This document shows, in pieces, positions 33,932 through 44,893 of a stretch of 64,000 nucleotides of DNA (position 1 is the first letter of the stretch; every line of letters begins with the position of its first letter). The stretch lies in assembly GCA_958510825.1 (NCBI GenBank), contig OY294047.1, positions 38,951,229-39,015,228 on the forward strand. Reading direction: 5' to 3'. This DNA comes from Brachypterus glaber (lineage: Eukaryota > Arthropoda > Insecta > Coleoptera > Kateretidae). Made by a program: the position numbers and the translations under genes. The notes under the pieces are model-generated. The model had not been told where the DNA came from. It saw only the letters and a program-made list of their open reading frames with translations, and did no database searches.

Positions 33932-34776
33932 CACGGAAAAAAAAATTATAGCTAGGAGCGCTATAACACACATACCAAGCAAATTATAATCGCTTATTAT
34001 ATAAATACAAGGCTTTCTCTTACAATTATGGCAGTCAGTGTAAAAATATATATGAAATACTTTAATTGTTTAGTGAATAATAAAATATAACAAATAGTAT
34101 GGCATTTATAGCTTAAATAGATTTAATTATTGTCCGTGCTAATAATTTTTATAATATAATAAAATTTCTGTAAATTTATAATGGTGCCTGTAATAAATAT
34201 AATCGTGTCTGTAATATATATAATCGTTTCCAATTTATTTTTAACATTATTAGTTATTGTGTCCCTTATAATCTATAGCTTAAATCACTATAATTTGCCA
34301 CTGTTACCAAATATCTTATAATGTATAGCGCAGAGCCCACTAATTTCTTTCCGTGTTGTTTGATGAAACACACGGAAAGAAATTAGTGGGCTCTGCGCTA
34401 TACATTATAAGATATTTGGTAACAGTGGCAAATTATAGTGATTTAAGCTATATAACTAATAATGTTAAAAATAAATTGGAAAGATTATATATATTACAGA
34501 CACGATTATATTTATTACAGGCACTATTATAAATTTACAGAAATTTTATTATATTATAAAAATTATTAGCACGGACAATAATTAAATCTATTTAAGCTAT
34601 AAATGCCATACTATTTGTTATATTTTATTATTCACTAAACAATTAAAGTATTTCATATAAATTTTTACACTGACTGCCATAATTGTAAGAGAAAGCCTTG
34701 TATTTATATAATAAGCGATTAGAATTTGCTTGGAATGTGTGTTATAGCGCTCCTAGCTATAATTTTTTTTTCCGTG
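33932..34776. mobile_element. 845-bp nearly perfect hairpin
   Basis: CACGGAAAAAAAAATTATAG at the left pairs with the complement at the right. The arms of about 420 bp run to a 13-nt loop (34357-34369, TGTTTGATGAAAC). Apart from a few substitutions, the main difference is 17 bp (GATTATAAGGGACACAA as complement) present in the left arm and absent from the right. GCGCAGAGCCCACTAATTTC and the matching complement flank the loop. There is no coding frame. No target duplication is evident beside the ends. It could be a foldback transposon or a target-site rearrangement. A transcript would fold into a very long double-stranded RNA. Confidence 0.85.
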
Positions 34777-34807
34777 CAGACCATAGTAATAAAAGTATAC
34801 TATTTAA

Positions 34808-34925
34808 GGTTAATTTACAGAATGTTTAAAACTAATTTTAGAATTTAACCAATTAAATAAAATGTATCAAAAAATTCTGACATTTCCAATTCTTAGTTAG
34901 TTTAGTATTGTTGACTGGGTAAAAT
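34808..34925. mobile_element. Family D small MITE (D2)
   Basis: It aligns with D1: GGTTAATTTACAGAATG, AAACTAATTTTAGAATTTAA, TCTGACATTTCCAATT, TTAGTTAGTTTAGTATTG and TTGACTGGGTAAA. Confidence 0.5.
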
Positions 34926-35304
34926 ATTCATTAATGTAGAGCAATAATTTTTCTTTGGAGGTTGTTCTTTCAGAATCCGTGTATCTCAAGGGGGCGAGAT
35001 TTGAAAATTTTGTTAAATTGTTCTGGAAAATAATCTAATCCTAAGCTAGATTTATTATCGAGGCGTGAAGTAAATGGTATAAAGAATGTTTTAGAGGTAT
35101 TGTCTCAGAGAAAATTTATGAAAGCTTTACTTTTAAATTGAACCCAAGATTGAAACTAATAAGGGAATTTTTATTAAAGATTAAATATATAAAAAATATT
35201 TGCTGAATTCTATTAAAATTTATCAGAAAACTGTTATTATTGTTAGATAGTAGATGGCTGGATTAGGGTTATTTATATTAAAAAACGTTTTTTTTTACTA
35301 AAAC
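34926..35304. other. No gene seen
   Basis: AT-rich with no feature. Confidence 0.45.
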
Positions 35305-35345
35305 TGCCGACGTTTCGTTGGCTTTATTCCAACTTCTTCAAAAGG
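35305..35345 (-). ncRNA. Hammerhead-like motif, degenerate
   Basis: On the minus strand: TTGAAGAA, a 5-bp stem GTTGG/CCAAC with loop AATAAAG, then GAAAC and GTCGGC. The layout matches hammerhead core, stem II, GAAA, but the CUGAUGA core has two changes (UUGAAGA). 'CCAACGAAACGTCGGC' type phrases are frequent in arthropod genomes, and some lie in Penelope-like element terminal repeats. Activity is doubtful. Confidence 0.35.
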
Positions 35346-35588
35346 CACACTACAAGGAATGTAACAATTATGTTATAACTTTTTAACAATTCAAAGAGCC
35401 AGAAAGAAAACAATATAAGTTTAAAAATTCGTTAATAAAATAATAAAATATGATTTTTTTTTATATATATAATAAAAACATGTTTTGCAGACAAAAAAGG
35501 CATTGATTAATTATATTAAACTATGCATTATAATCTAAACACAGAACTTCCAAACTGCAACGAATATTAATTACATTTTTTATAAGTT

Positions 35589-35782
35589 ACACAGGTTTAC
35601 AAAAAAAAGTCAGGACTATTTGACCGGATCCTGGTATTCCTAGGTATTTTGGCCCACTAAATCAGATCCCGGGGTCAGTTTTGCCCCAACACGTCAGGAA
35701 AACGAGATTTCAAGGTCATTTGAGGTCAAAATGGTGATTTTTTGGTCAAATAGTCCTGACTTTTTTTTTTGTAAAACTGTGT
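35589..35782. mobile_element. MITE with ACACAGGTTTAC ends (O)
   Basis: 37-bp inverted ends, ACACAGGTTTACAAAAAAAA and GTCAGGACTATTTGACC, match their complement at 35745-35782. The interior of about 120 bp includes GATCCCGGGGTCAGTTTTGC. The first bases resemble those of element K. Confidence 0.75.
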
Positions 35783-36770
35783 TATTATAGTTTTATTACA
35801 CTTTTTATAAATTATTGTAGTTTTATTACAGCTATTCTAATTCCCAAATCTGTCAGTTTTGCCAACCTTATCTTCACCATCTCCCCGTTTTTATGTATTC
35901 TTTAATGTCTTAATAATAATAATCATGTAATTTTGGCTATCCAGTTCTCATACGAATTATGGTAATTATTATTATTAATAATATTAAATGGTAAATACAA
36001 AACAACTAGTTTATTGAACTATAATAATAAATCAAGTAAGTATATTAAAAAGTTATTAAGAAAATTTGAAAGATCAATTATCTTTTAAATAATTTACATA
36101 ATTTTAATGAATAAAAAACATGTGTGTTGATGCTGCTTTCTAACCACTTCATCAATGAAAACGATTTAATTAGTTAAATGACCATCTATCATTTAAAATA
36201 AAAAATAATTAAAGGGCATAGAGGTATGGCAGTTGAAATCCATAATTATGTTTATGGTAAACTCCACCTTGGATTATAATCCAAGGTAGAGTTTATCTTA
36301 AACCGACTTAGTTATACTTGGTGTTTGCAGTCTTATAAAGGGGATGATTTACATCATAAAACATGAAAAATCAGCAAAGGGTCTAATACTTTTCCTTGAA
36401 GTTACGAAGAGTGTAAAAAAACAACATACGGAATGCACGGTGTGAGTCACCATTTGATTTACAATCTTTTAAGAATAAGAGTGTTACATCGTGTTTTTTT
36501 TTTCTCCTCTCCAAAAGGGTGGACCCATAAATTCTTACTGGACTATCAGATAATGTGACACAATAGTTTCTAAAACTTAAAAAGGTGCTCAATTGCGCCC
36601 AACCAAGCGGGAAATGAAAAGGATCGGGAGTTCTTAAAGATAAAGAAGGGAATGGGAGAGTACGATAAATGTACTCTGCTTAACCTTTTATATACTTGAA
36701 ATTACATTTTGATTTGATAGTTAGTTAGTTTAATAAATTATAATAGTTAATTATATTTAACTATTTGTAA
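35783..36770. other. No gene seen
   Basis: AT-rich. A TAAACTCCACCTTGGATTAT hairpin-like block at about 36249-36298 pairs with AATCCAAGGTAGAGTTTA. The frame at 36383-36592 has no motif. Confidence 0.45.
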
Positions 36771-36957
36771 CACCGAGGTCGCGGGTTCGAATCCCGCCTG
36801 GGGCATGGATGTGTAGTGTAGTTTAAAATTGCTATGATTTACTAATTTGTACTACATATAAATAGGCCATAACCGACACGGTTGAATGCCGGGGTGTACC
36901 TATCGAATGATAGGTACAACCTTTTTTAAAAAAAATAAAAAAAAAAAAAAAATAATA
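36771..36957 (+). mobile_element. 5'-truncated tRNA-derived SINE
   Basis: CACCGAGGTCGCGGGTTCGA and ATCCCGCCTGGGGCA form a tRNA T-arm with a perfect 5-bp stem (GCGGG/CCCGC) and a 7-nt loop. They include an exact polymerase III B box, GGTTCGAATCC. No D-arm or anticodon arm precedes it, so this is not a functional tRNA. About 115 bp of unrelated body and an A-rich tail (36925-36957) follow. It is a different SINE family from the three at 40.8, 41.8 and 46.1 kb. Confidence 0.6.
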
Positions 36958-37044
36958 ACCACGGGTCGGATCGAAGTAGCCATTACCGGGGGCATGCAAA
37001 AAATTAGAATTAAAAAAAACTTTTCAAGTAAATAAATACTTGTA

Positions 37045-37103
37045 AGATTAAATAATCACAATCTTAGATTAAATAATCACAATCTTAGATTAAATAATGA
37101 CAA
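37045..37103. repeat. 21-bp tandem repeat, ~2.8 units
   Basis: AGATTAAATAATCACAATCT units at 37045, 37066 and 37087. Confidence 0.85.
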
Positions 37104-37470
37104 CAATACCGTTTTTTAAGGTTTATATTCATCAAAAACAGTTCGCATAAAGATAAAAAAATACACTGTACACAATCACCTTTACCATCCAAAAAGTCCC
37201 ACCCTGCTCCCTGCTTCTCCGGCCGGCCATAGGGTCGTACTTTTACTTCAAATTCTTAGCTAAAATTGGGTCCTTGCACACTTTAAACTATTGTTCACCA
37301 AGCGGAATATCATGTCGACGTTGTTATTACCCAGTGAGTGGTCATAGTCCATGACTCATGGAGAAAGAGTTCGATTTTTTTTTTGAAAATAGTTTCTTTT
37401 TTAATCAATTAAATAATTAAAAAACACAATATTTTTGTATTTAATAAATAAATACTATTTATTTTACCTT
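37104..37470. other. No gene seen
   Basis: GC rises briefly at 37195-37240 (cggccggcc) without a frame. Confidence 0.45.
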
Positions 37471-37850
37471 GCCCCATTCCAACCAAAAATAATTCCATCC
37501 GAGAACTTTGTGTAAGGTTGTGGAGTTATTGTAGTCAAAAAAAATATCTTTTTGGTATAAAACGTCAATAAAAGTAAAAAAGTAGAAAAATAGGAAAAGA
37601 ACCCATGCGCATAAGGCTTAATCCTGGCCATTAGCGAACTTTTGAGTGTCTGTCTGGAAGAAGACCTTTTTATATAAATAGATTCTGGGTTACTTATGGA
37701 TAAAAAAAATCCCAATCCAAATTTGCCCTCAAAAATTTTTATCTGCCATGATTTTAGAACAAAGAGGGCTAAAATAATTTTATCTTTTATCTTATTTTTC
37801 CCAAAAACTTGAGGTAATAGAAAAATTCTAAAGCCACCCAAAATTAGTTA
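37471..37850. repeat. Dispersed-core repeat relative, overlapped by a chance frame
   Basis: The segment 37471-37540 (TTGCCCCATTCCAACCAAAA, GAGAACTTTGTG, GTTGTGGAGTTATTGTAGTC) follows the order of the repeat at 48781-48895. The 125-residue minus-strand frame across 37464-37841 has biased, repeat-like composition and no domain, so I do not call it a gene. Confidence 0.4.
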
Positions 37851-39266
37851 AAAACCATATGCTCCAATCAGGGCAAGAAACCGTGTCGTCTTAATAATAA
37901 TAATTATAATTATTACTAAGATCCGATAAGAATGTATTTATTTGTATTTATCATGTTAACATTACAGTACACCAGTTTGAATCCACTTTTGCCGTTCGGG
38001 GAACGTACAATGATTGACATTTGCCTTGATACAAATTTTTGGTTTCACCCATTATCTTTTTTCTCACTCGCACTCATAATATAATAATAATAATGCTGTC
38101 CCTGTCACATGTCATTAAAACCTTTAAAATTAGTAATTTCTAGGTCCATTTGTTTTAAAATATCCAATCCCAAGTTTAAATTTCGCGCAACAAATAGGAT
38201 TGAAAATGGATGCCAACTATATTAGTCACTTGCGCAGAAGCGTTGTTCCTTCCTCTAAATCATTGGGCGCGTATTAACCGATTAAAAAGCAAATATGTTT
38301 AAAACACTTAACAAATTTGTTACATTTATGTAATGGTTTTAAACTTGGTTTTTTTATGGAAGCCATCATATCATATCATAAGGCGTATTTTTCTGGTCGA
38401 ATGCTTAGACACATTCAAGAAACGTTTGAAAGCATGCATTTTCCGTCTAATGCATGAAGTCACATAGTCAAATTTTAAAAGCTTTTCATAAGATTTTAAA
38501 ACCACACGTTTGCACACTTTTTCTGGTTTCAAAAATGTCTTGGAAGGTAGAGGGGGAATTGACAGTTTAACAAAAGCTTGTTCGTTGTATTGTTTTTTTT
38601 ATTTCTAGGCTTGGAACAGAAATACTGTGAGTAAATTCATAATTTACTTTTAGAAAAATTACAAAAGAAACCAATTTATAACAAAAGAAAAATAACAAAC
38701 TAAAGAAGTTACTACAAAAGAAATAAAGATTCTTGCACTTTTCTAAAAGAAAGAGGTTATGTTTTTGAATTTAACATTTGAAATGTTCCTGAAGTTTTTG
38801 AAAGCGTGACGTCCGCCATGAATGTCTGCATTTGATTTTAAAAGTTTCGACGCTCAGAAAAATACTCATATGGTACTGAGCTATTGTCCTCCCTCTTTAA
38901 AAAGATAGTTTATAAAAAGATAAAAGATCATCTACGTACCGAAACATGTCCACCGCGACAAACGTCAATAAAAGTTAGTCCTAAATCACTATTTTGTACA
39001 GGTAGAGATGTTCCTAGAAGCGTATAAAACATTTAATCTTAGAATAGTCATCAGTCTGTATATATTTTCAGTGTGGTCTTAAAATAATTAGGCAAGAATT
39101 TAAAATTATCTGTTAATTACAATTATATCAAAAAATCTCATTTACACATTTTTCCTAGCTTAACAGAGGGAGGGTTAAAGATACTAAAATAGGGCGACAT
39201 TCTTGACGTTTTAACCGGGCTAAAAAGTACACAGATAAAAATAATATCTTAATTCAAATCATTTAA
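37851..39266. other. No gene seen
   Basis: 1.4 kb of AT-rich DNA with no motif or repeat shared with the rest of the window. Confidence 0.45.
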
Positions 39267-39340
39267 GGGCTGTCCATATATTAGGTAACTCGAATAGCGG
39301 GGGGTGACAGAAAATGTGACGGTTGGGACTGAGGGAGGGA
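39267..39340 (+). repeat. Possible MITE terminus (GGGCTGTCCATATATTAGGT)
   Basis: GGGCTGTCCATATATTAGGT is followed by a G-run and a GTGACAG block. The layout resembles family E (GGGAACGTT...TTACGTAAC then G-runs), but no matching right end was found. Confidence 0.35.
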
Positions 39341-40287
39341 GGGGTCTAGGAAAACAAATAATTGCAAAACTTTTTTTGAAATATGTAATATTTACATATT
39401 TATTTTACATATTATGTATTAAAAAAAAAAAAAACGAAAACATTTAAAATATTTTTTTTACAAAATTAAAAAATTAAAAAAAATATGTATAGTTTTTAAA
39501 AAACATATTTTCTTAAAGTATCAGAAATTATAATTTTAATACTAGAACCCAAAGGATTTATTTAAATAATTATTTTTCATAGCATTAGCTACAACAATTA
39601 TTGTGACAATGTCACAATGTCACAATATGACATACTACAGTGTTAGTTTAACATTATTTAACTATAATTTGATAAAATGCTTACGTAGAAGTAACAGACT
39701 CTTTCCTTAATTTAATAAAGACGGACTTTAAGTCAATAAAATTTTTGGTTTGACGAACTAACGTCTTTCGCTTTTAATGTTTCATATTAATATGGAATAT
39801 AAAACAAATTAGTAGCAAATATATAGCCAAAAATAAATAAACTTATTAAAGAAAATATATTTTTTACATTTTGGGTAATCTACATAAAAATGTAGCCAAA
39901 GCTTTTTCTTAAAACATTTAAGTTAAAGCTAGTTTTGGTACATTATGTTTAATGTACCAAATTTAACTTTTACTTAAAATTATAACAAAAATCTAAACTA
40001 AATTTACCCAAATAAATCACTTTTGTTGAATTAAGATAATATTTTTAGTGTAAATAAATTCCTTAAGGTTTCTGTCACCTTCTAAAAAGCATCTGTAGAT
40101 TAAGTTGTTCTAGGTGCAATACTACATTTTAATTCTGACATTTGTTTACAGAATGGAAAAAAGAAGATGAAAGTTTTATAGGAAAACCCTTAATTTGCGT
40201 AAGCTACACCTTTAGTAACTTTTAAAAGAAGTTATTAACAAAAACTTTTTTTTGTGTTATATTCACATACTGTAGGTTGGGCTAATT
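39341..40287. other. No gene seen
   Basis: A/T-rich. It holds a small hairpin at 39934-39961 (TTGGTACATT/AATGTACCAA) and TGACAATGTCACAATGTCAC short repeats near 39601. Confidence 0.5.
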
Positions 40288-40460
40288 GTGACATCAGGGT
40301 AATTGTGACATGTCGTGTAATAATTCTTCTAAACTAGTTAAGATTCAATCCAATCTTGTCATTAGGTTTTTGACAGTATTAAATAAATAATGCCTGGGTT
40401 GGATTGAATCTTAGTTTAGAATTATTATCACACGACATGTCACAATTACCCTGATGTCAC
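40288..40460. mobile_element. MITE with GTGACATCAGGGTAATTG ends (P)
   Basis: GTGACATCAGGGTAATTGTG and ACATGTCGTG, then TTCTAAACTAGTTAAGATTC, pair with their complement on the right (GAATCTTAGTTTAGAATTAT and on). The arms are about 62-70 bp with a 45-bp loop. Both edges also carry an extra AATTGTGACAT phrase. Confidence 0.75.
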
Positions 40461-40776
40461 ATGTAATTTTGATTTTGATAGAGTGCCAACATTTTTGAAC
40501 TCACGCCATTTTGGAACCCATAGGGTACCCATAAACCCCCATCAAATTTTATCCAATAAAATCACATGAACTCCATGTTCATGTCGGCATAGGTGGCATA
40601 TATTTAAAGGGAGCTTATTAAAGACACTATTAAAAAAAAAAGATCATGTTGGAAACTTCAATATGAACAAAAATTTTGGAATATTCTTAGAAAATTACGT
40701 ATTAAAGAAATTCAAACAGGTCCGATAGAAAATCAAAGAAAAAAATGGCCGGTGCCCTAGTTTACATACACTACAA
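40461..40776. other. No gene seen
   Basis: AT-rich with no repeat recognised. Confidence 0.45.
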
Positions 40777-41181
40777 TGTTGCCAAGCAGGTGCACGTAAA
40801 ATTTACGAGATTTTACTTGTAATTTTACAATTTACATGTACATATTGGGAGATTTAGCTCAGTGGTCAATGGCATCGATATAGCCTGACACTGATCTAAT
40901 GATCGTGAATTCAAACCTCACTGGCGCCGATTGCCTTTTTCAGTTAATTAATAATTGAAATTTGGCGAAGGCGTACTCCCTAGATATATTGGTTCGAAAG
41001 TCAATTAAAGCCGATGGTTCCCTCTACTACTAGCCCACACAAGTCCTGGACTTAGGGGATGCTTAATTAAGTAGAATAGTACGAGGTTAAAAACAAACAT
41101 AAACAAAAAACATAAACATATTCCTAAAAAATTTTAGTTTAAGTTAAATCTCGTAAATTTTAAGTGCACCTGCTTGGCAAC
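40777..41181. mobile_element. MITE split by a SINE (Q)
   Basis: GTTGCCAAGCAGGTGCACGT and AAAATTTACGAG on the left match the complement on the right (CTCGTAAATTTT and GTGCACCTGCTTGGCAAC). Removing the SINE at 40847-41115 and its 7-bp target duplication leaves an element of about 130 bp. Confidence 0.75.
40847..41115 (+). mobile_element. tRNA-derived SINE, copy 1 (nested in Q)
   Basis: The head GGGAGATTTAGCTCAGTGGT has an A-box-like TAGCTCAGTGG. TGAATTCAAACCTCACTGGC is a diverged B box and T arm. The body shared with the other copies includes AATTTGGCGAAGGCG, GGTTCGAAAGTCA, TGGTTCCCTCTACTACTAGC and AAGTCCTGGACTTAGGGGAT. The tail is of ACATAAACA type. ACATATT flanks it (40840-40846 and 41116-41122) as a 7-bp target duplication. 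It would be transcribed by polymerase III and mobilised by a partner LINE. Confidence 0.8.
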
Positions 41182-41778
41182 ATATTACCTCTTATTAAGA
41201 ATGTAAATTTATACATTTTTTTACAGTGTATTATCGTTTTATAATGCTACCTTTTTGATTTAAATTTGGATAAGGTAATGCAATAATAACATTTAAAAAA
41301 GAAAATAATTCTAAACAATTAAATTTCGTTATATTTCAAGCCTTAAATAATGACCTTTAAATCAAATAAATACCAACTTAAAGTCCACCCCTATTATAGG
41401 GAAATAAACATGTGTACATACGCTAGAAAGGGACCTTTTTTAAGTTATGTATAATTAAACAATAATAATAAAAAAAGTGTCACAATTGGTAATTTTTGAT
41501 TTATTCAGTTTAATAAAAACAGTATTTAAGGCCTTGAATTATAAAATTTACTAACGATTTTTATCATGAAGCACATAATAATATAATTAAATTGACAAAG
41601 AAGTTTAGTTCCAAACTGTGAAAAAATGGTAAATGTAAAATATGTATTGGAAAACTAATAATATATTATGTATTACAAGAACTTAATTACCCACTGAAAA
41701 CTGAAATTTGTTCATCACTAATTTTATTTTCTCACTTCAAATTTATTTTTCTTAGCAACTTCGTCTTCCTTATTACAT
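41182..41778. other. No gene seen
   Basis: AT-rich between two SINE copies. An end-like TTTTTTTACAGTGTATTATC phrase is at about 41217. Confidence 0.45.
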
Positions 41779-42053
41779 GGGAGAATTGGTGTAGTGGTCT
41801 ACCCCGTCTGTACATGACTAGCCAACTAGAGTGAGTTCGATTCTCACTGGCGTCAATTTGCCTTTTTGAGTTAATTAATAATTGAAAATTTGGCGAAGGC
41901 GTAAAGTGAAGCGGACACTCCCTATAAAAACTGGTTCGAAAGTCAGTATGTGGTTCCCTCTACTACTAGCCCACATAAGTCCTGGACTTAGGGGATGCTT
42001 AATTAAGTAGAAAAGTACGAGGTTAAACAAACATGTAATGTAATGTAATGTAA
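41779..42053 (+). mobile_element. tRNA-derived SINE, copy 2
   Basis: GGGAGAATTGGTGTAGTGGT (A box region) and GAGTTCGATTCTCACTGGCG (B box GTTCGATTC, intact) begin the element. The body matches copy 1 plus a GAAGCGGACACTCCC stretch that copy 1 lacks. The tail is (TGTAA)n at 42029-42053. Confidence 0.8.
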
Positions 42054-43072
42054 CAACAAAGTTACTACAAAAATTAAGATCGAAATTCATTTAGGTAAGT
42101 CGTTTCATCTAATAAATTTTTCCTCTGCACAATTAGTGTAAAATTTCCTACTATAATAATAATAATTATTATCACTTCAATAGTTATAGTCGCTATTTAC
42201 AAGCATCAGTAAAAAGTCCAAACCAAATATGAATATTTTAAAAGTTGAGAGTTATATAAGAATATATGTAGGTACATACTGACAAACAAGACCTTTTCTT
42301 GGCACAAGTAAATAAGTAAATACAAACCTACATTTGGGCGAAAATGTTTAAAATATAATTTAGTCGCGATTTCGATTGGCCATTTGCTAAAATATAATTT
42401 AATATAGCGAGGGTAATAAATAATTATTTAGCCCCAATTTTAAATTGACAAATCCTTAAATTTATTACCTACCCGTAATCATGTCGCTTGTAATCCAAGC
42501 TAAAGGCAATAAGTCATTATTAAATTATACTTATCGCATTTTCTTTCCTTACCGTTCATTATATTGTAGGCAAGGACTAAGATCGAAATAGATTTGGTTC
42601 GTTGTCTCCAGGTCCGTACTGGCCAAACGGAATACAATCTCCTCTATTTCATATGAGCCCCGCTCATTGAGCGAGGCAACTATTATCACTTTTTGAAAAA
42701 ACGGCTGTTCAGAAAAAATATATCGACACTGCAAGCTGATCCTGAGCAGACATTGGTTTGGTAACGCAAACCAAGAGTAATTACTATTAGTAGGAGGTCT
42801 ACCCATTATAAAACATGCTCGGTTTCTGAAAATAATGGACTTTATTCCTCAAAACTGACCATAACCGACTTAATATGTTTTGTTTTAATTTTTTAGCTTA
42901 TTTTACATGTGTACAAGGATAAGAAAATAACATGACGTTTTGTTATAATTGAAATTGTGGTAGGTTTTATATACAAAAATTGTAATAAGTTTATCCAAAA
43001 TAAATATTCCAAATACTAATATTGATATTGACCATATCGCCTAAATATAATTATAATTTAAGCATATATATT
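42054..43072. other. Family C fragment and an unassigned GC-richer block
   Basis: 42484-42520 (CTTGTAATCCAAGCTAAAGG, CAATAAGTC) looks like one end of a family C element. 42549-42806 is GC-richer and open on the minus strand for 85 codons, without any motif I recognise. It may be a decayed exon or transposon piece. Confidence 0.35.
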
Positions 43073-44332
43073 TACAATTATGGCGAAGGCGCAAACATTA
43101 ATAAGTAAGATATGAGTGGATGGTGTTATCATAACACTGTTATATAACAAAAAAATTAGTTTTGAGTCATTTTAACATAACCAAAAACCGGTTTCCCTTA
43201 TTTCAAACAAATTACTGTTAGTACTGTATGTAAATATGTAATTATTGTAAATGTAACTGTGACAAGTAATTCAGATTAACAGAACATCCGAATCGAATTT
43301 CAGTTCGGTTACAGAAGTACTAATACTTTAAATACTGTACTTTCCTTGTATTTGACTAAAATTTAATGAGGTTAACCTTAACACTTTTTCTTCCTTTTAA
43401 TTCAAGTAAGTACTTCATGTTTGTATTATTATTTCTAACCATTTTGCTTTAATAATTTTACAGCTAGCAATGCAATAAATTTTTGCAATTTTGGCGAATG
43501 CTCTAACGTAGGATGCTTGACAGTTGAAGATCTGAGTGGATGGTATTACTAAACAAAATTAGATTTTTGAGTTAATAATCAAAACTTTTTGATATTGTAC
43601 GGTGTTAAAATAGAGTATTGACTCAAAAATAAGGTGCTGTCAATAATTTTACAGGTGGTATAAATTTTATAATTATGGCGAAGGCGCTAACACAGGATAT
43701 GTAATAAATAAATTAAGTTGCGGTGTGCAAAAAAGCTGTGAATTGTGAACTGAGTTTAACAGAAATACTTTAAAAAATTGTATTTTGTTGTCTTATTAGC
43801 AAACCTGGAGTTTTATATGTCGCACTATAATGCTATGCTGCCTAGAGTGCCTTAATGTGACACTTTCTGTCAAGAATAAGAGTGGAGACTTAATTTAAAA
43901 TCTGGGGAAATGGCAAACCCTGAAACATCGTTTTAGCCTTTTCCGGATATGCCAAGTTTCTTTTCTAGTTATAAATTTGTCAAAATATATTTTTAAGGTT
44001 ATTAATCATGACATATTTTTACAGTGCCGTATGACTTGTTTGTCATACCTCGCATATTTTTGAACACTTTTTGTTCTCCAGTTGGATAAATCATATTCTT
44101 TCTTCATTCCGTTATTACCAAATAGAATTTTAAATAAATGGAACCCATTTTCTTCCGACTTAGAGTAACATTTAATAAATATTTTCTTTGAAAATGTGCG
44201 CACATGTAATTTGTGACATCTGATGACAAAACATAGTTACCAATAAACAAATAACTATTTTTACCAGTTTTTATTGTCTCTACTCTCTTCCTTGACAGGA
44301 AACGTCACATTTAGGCTCTAATACTGCCTTAC

Positions 44333-44564
44333 TAAGCTAGAAACCAGTGACTTCATTTGTCGCATGGCTACGTTTGGTTTGAATGATTTCTGATTAAATA
44401 TTTAAAAAATGCTGCTATTGACAAGTCGTGTTACTGCTTTCTAGCTTAGTATGGCAGTAACTCCATTTGTAGCATAGCAGCGTTTTCAAAATATTACATT
44501 AAGTTGACGTTAAAACGTTGCTAGGCGACAAATGGAGTTACTGCTTTTTAGCGAAGTGGACAGC
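44333..44564. mobile_element. Compound inverted-repeat element
   Basis: One unit (ACTGCCTTACTAAGCTAGAA, then AGTGACTTCATTTGTCGCAT, GGCTACGTTT) occurs on the left and as complement on the right (AAACGTTGCTAGGCGACAAA, TGGAGTTACTGCTTTTTAGC). The middle holds another half-unit in each direction (TTACTGCTTTCTAGCTTAGT and AACTCCATTTGTAGCATAGC). So two inverted pairs are packed into 232 bp. Confidence 0.65.
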
Positions 44565-44846
44565 AAAGGCCTCTAACTTGACTATGTAAAATTTCAAAGT
44601 GACCCTTGGTAGTAATTTTAAGTGCTGTAAATAGAAAAGGATCTAGGTTTAAAAGATAACTATATATGGTAAGTCGACATTTAGTTTATTATATAAACTT
44701 TTTCAGGACTCTTCAATGTAATAGATATTTGTGAGGATGTGAATGTAACTAACAAAATTTTGAGTAAACTAGGTTTAACTGAAATACTAAGACTATCACA
44801 GCAGTATCTCATTTTTTTTTTAATAATAATAAATATACACAGTGTG

Positions 44847-44893
44847 TTTATTTATTTATTTATTTATTGTAGGATAAATACACAGAATCATGT
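44847..44893 (-). repeat. Short (AAAT)n-tailed retroposon fragment
   Basis: TTTATTTATTTATTTATT is followed by GTAGGATAAATACACAGAAT and CATG, the same order as 30752-30815. Confidence 0.4.

Noticed and set aside
36771..36805. Functional tRNA gene
   Set aside because: Only the T arm and part of the acceptor are present; it belongs to a truncated SINE.
37464..37841. 125-residue frame on the minus strand, the longest in the window
   Set aside because: It covers a repeat related to the dispersed core motif, composition is K/F/I-rich as expected of AT-rich DNA, and no domain is visible.
42549..42806. 85-codon minus-strand frame in GC-richer DNA as a gene
   Set aside because: GC and open frame are suggestive, but no motif, splice context or start/stop support was found; noted only as an unassigned block.
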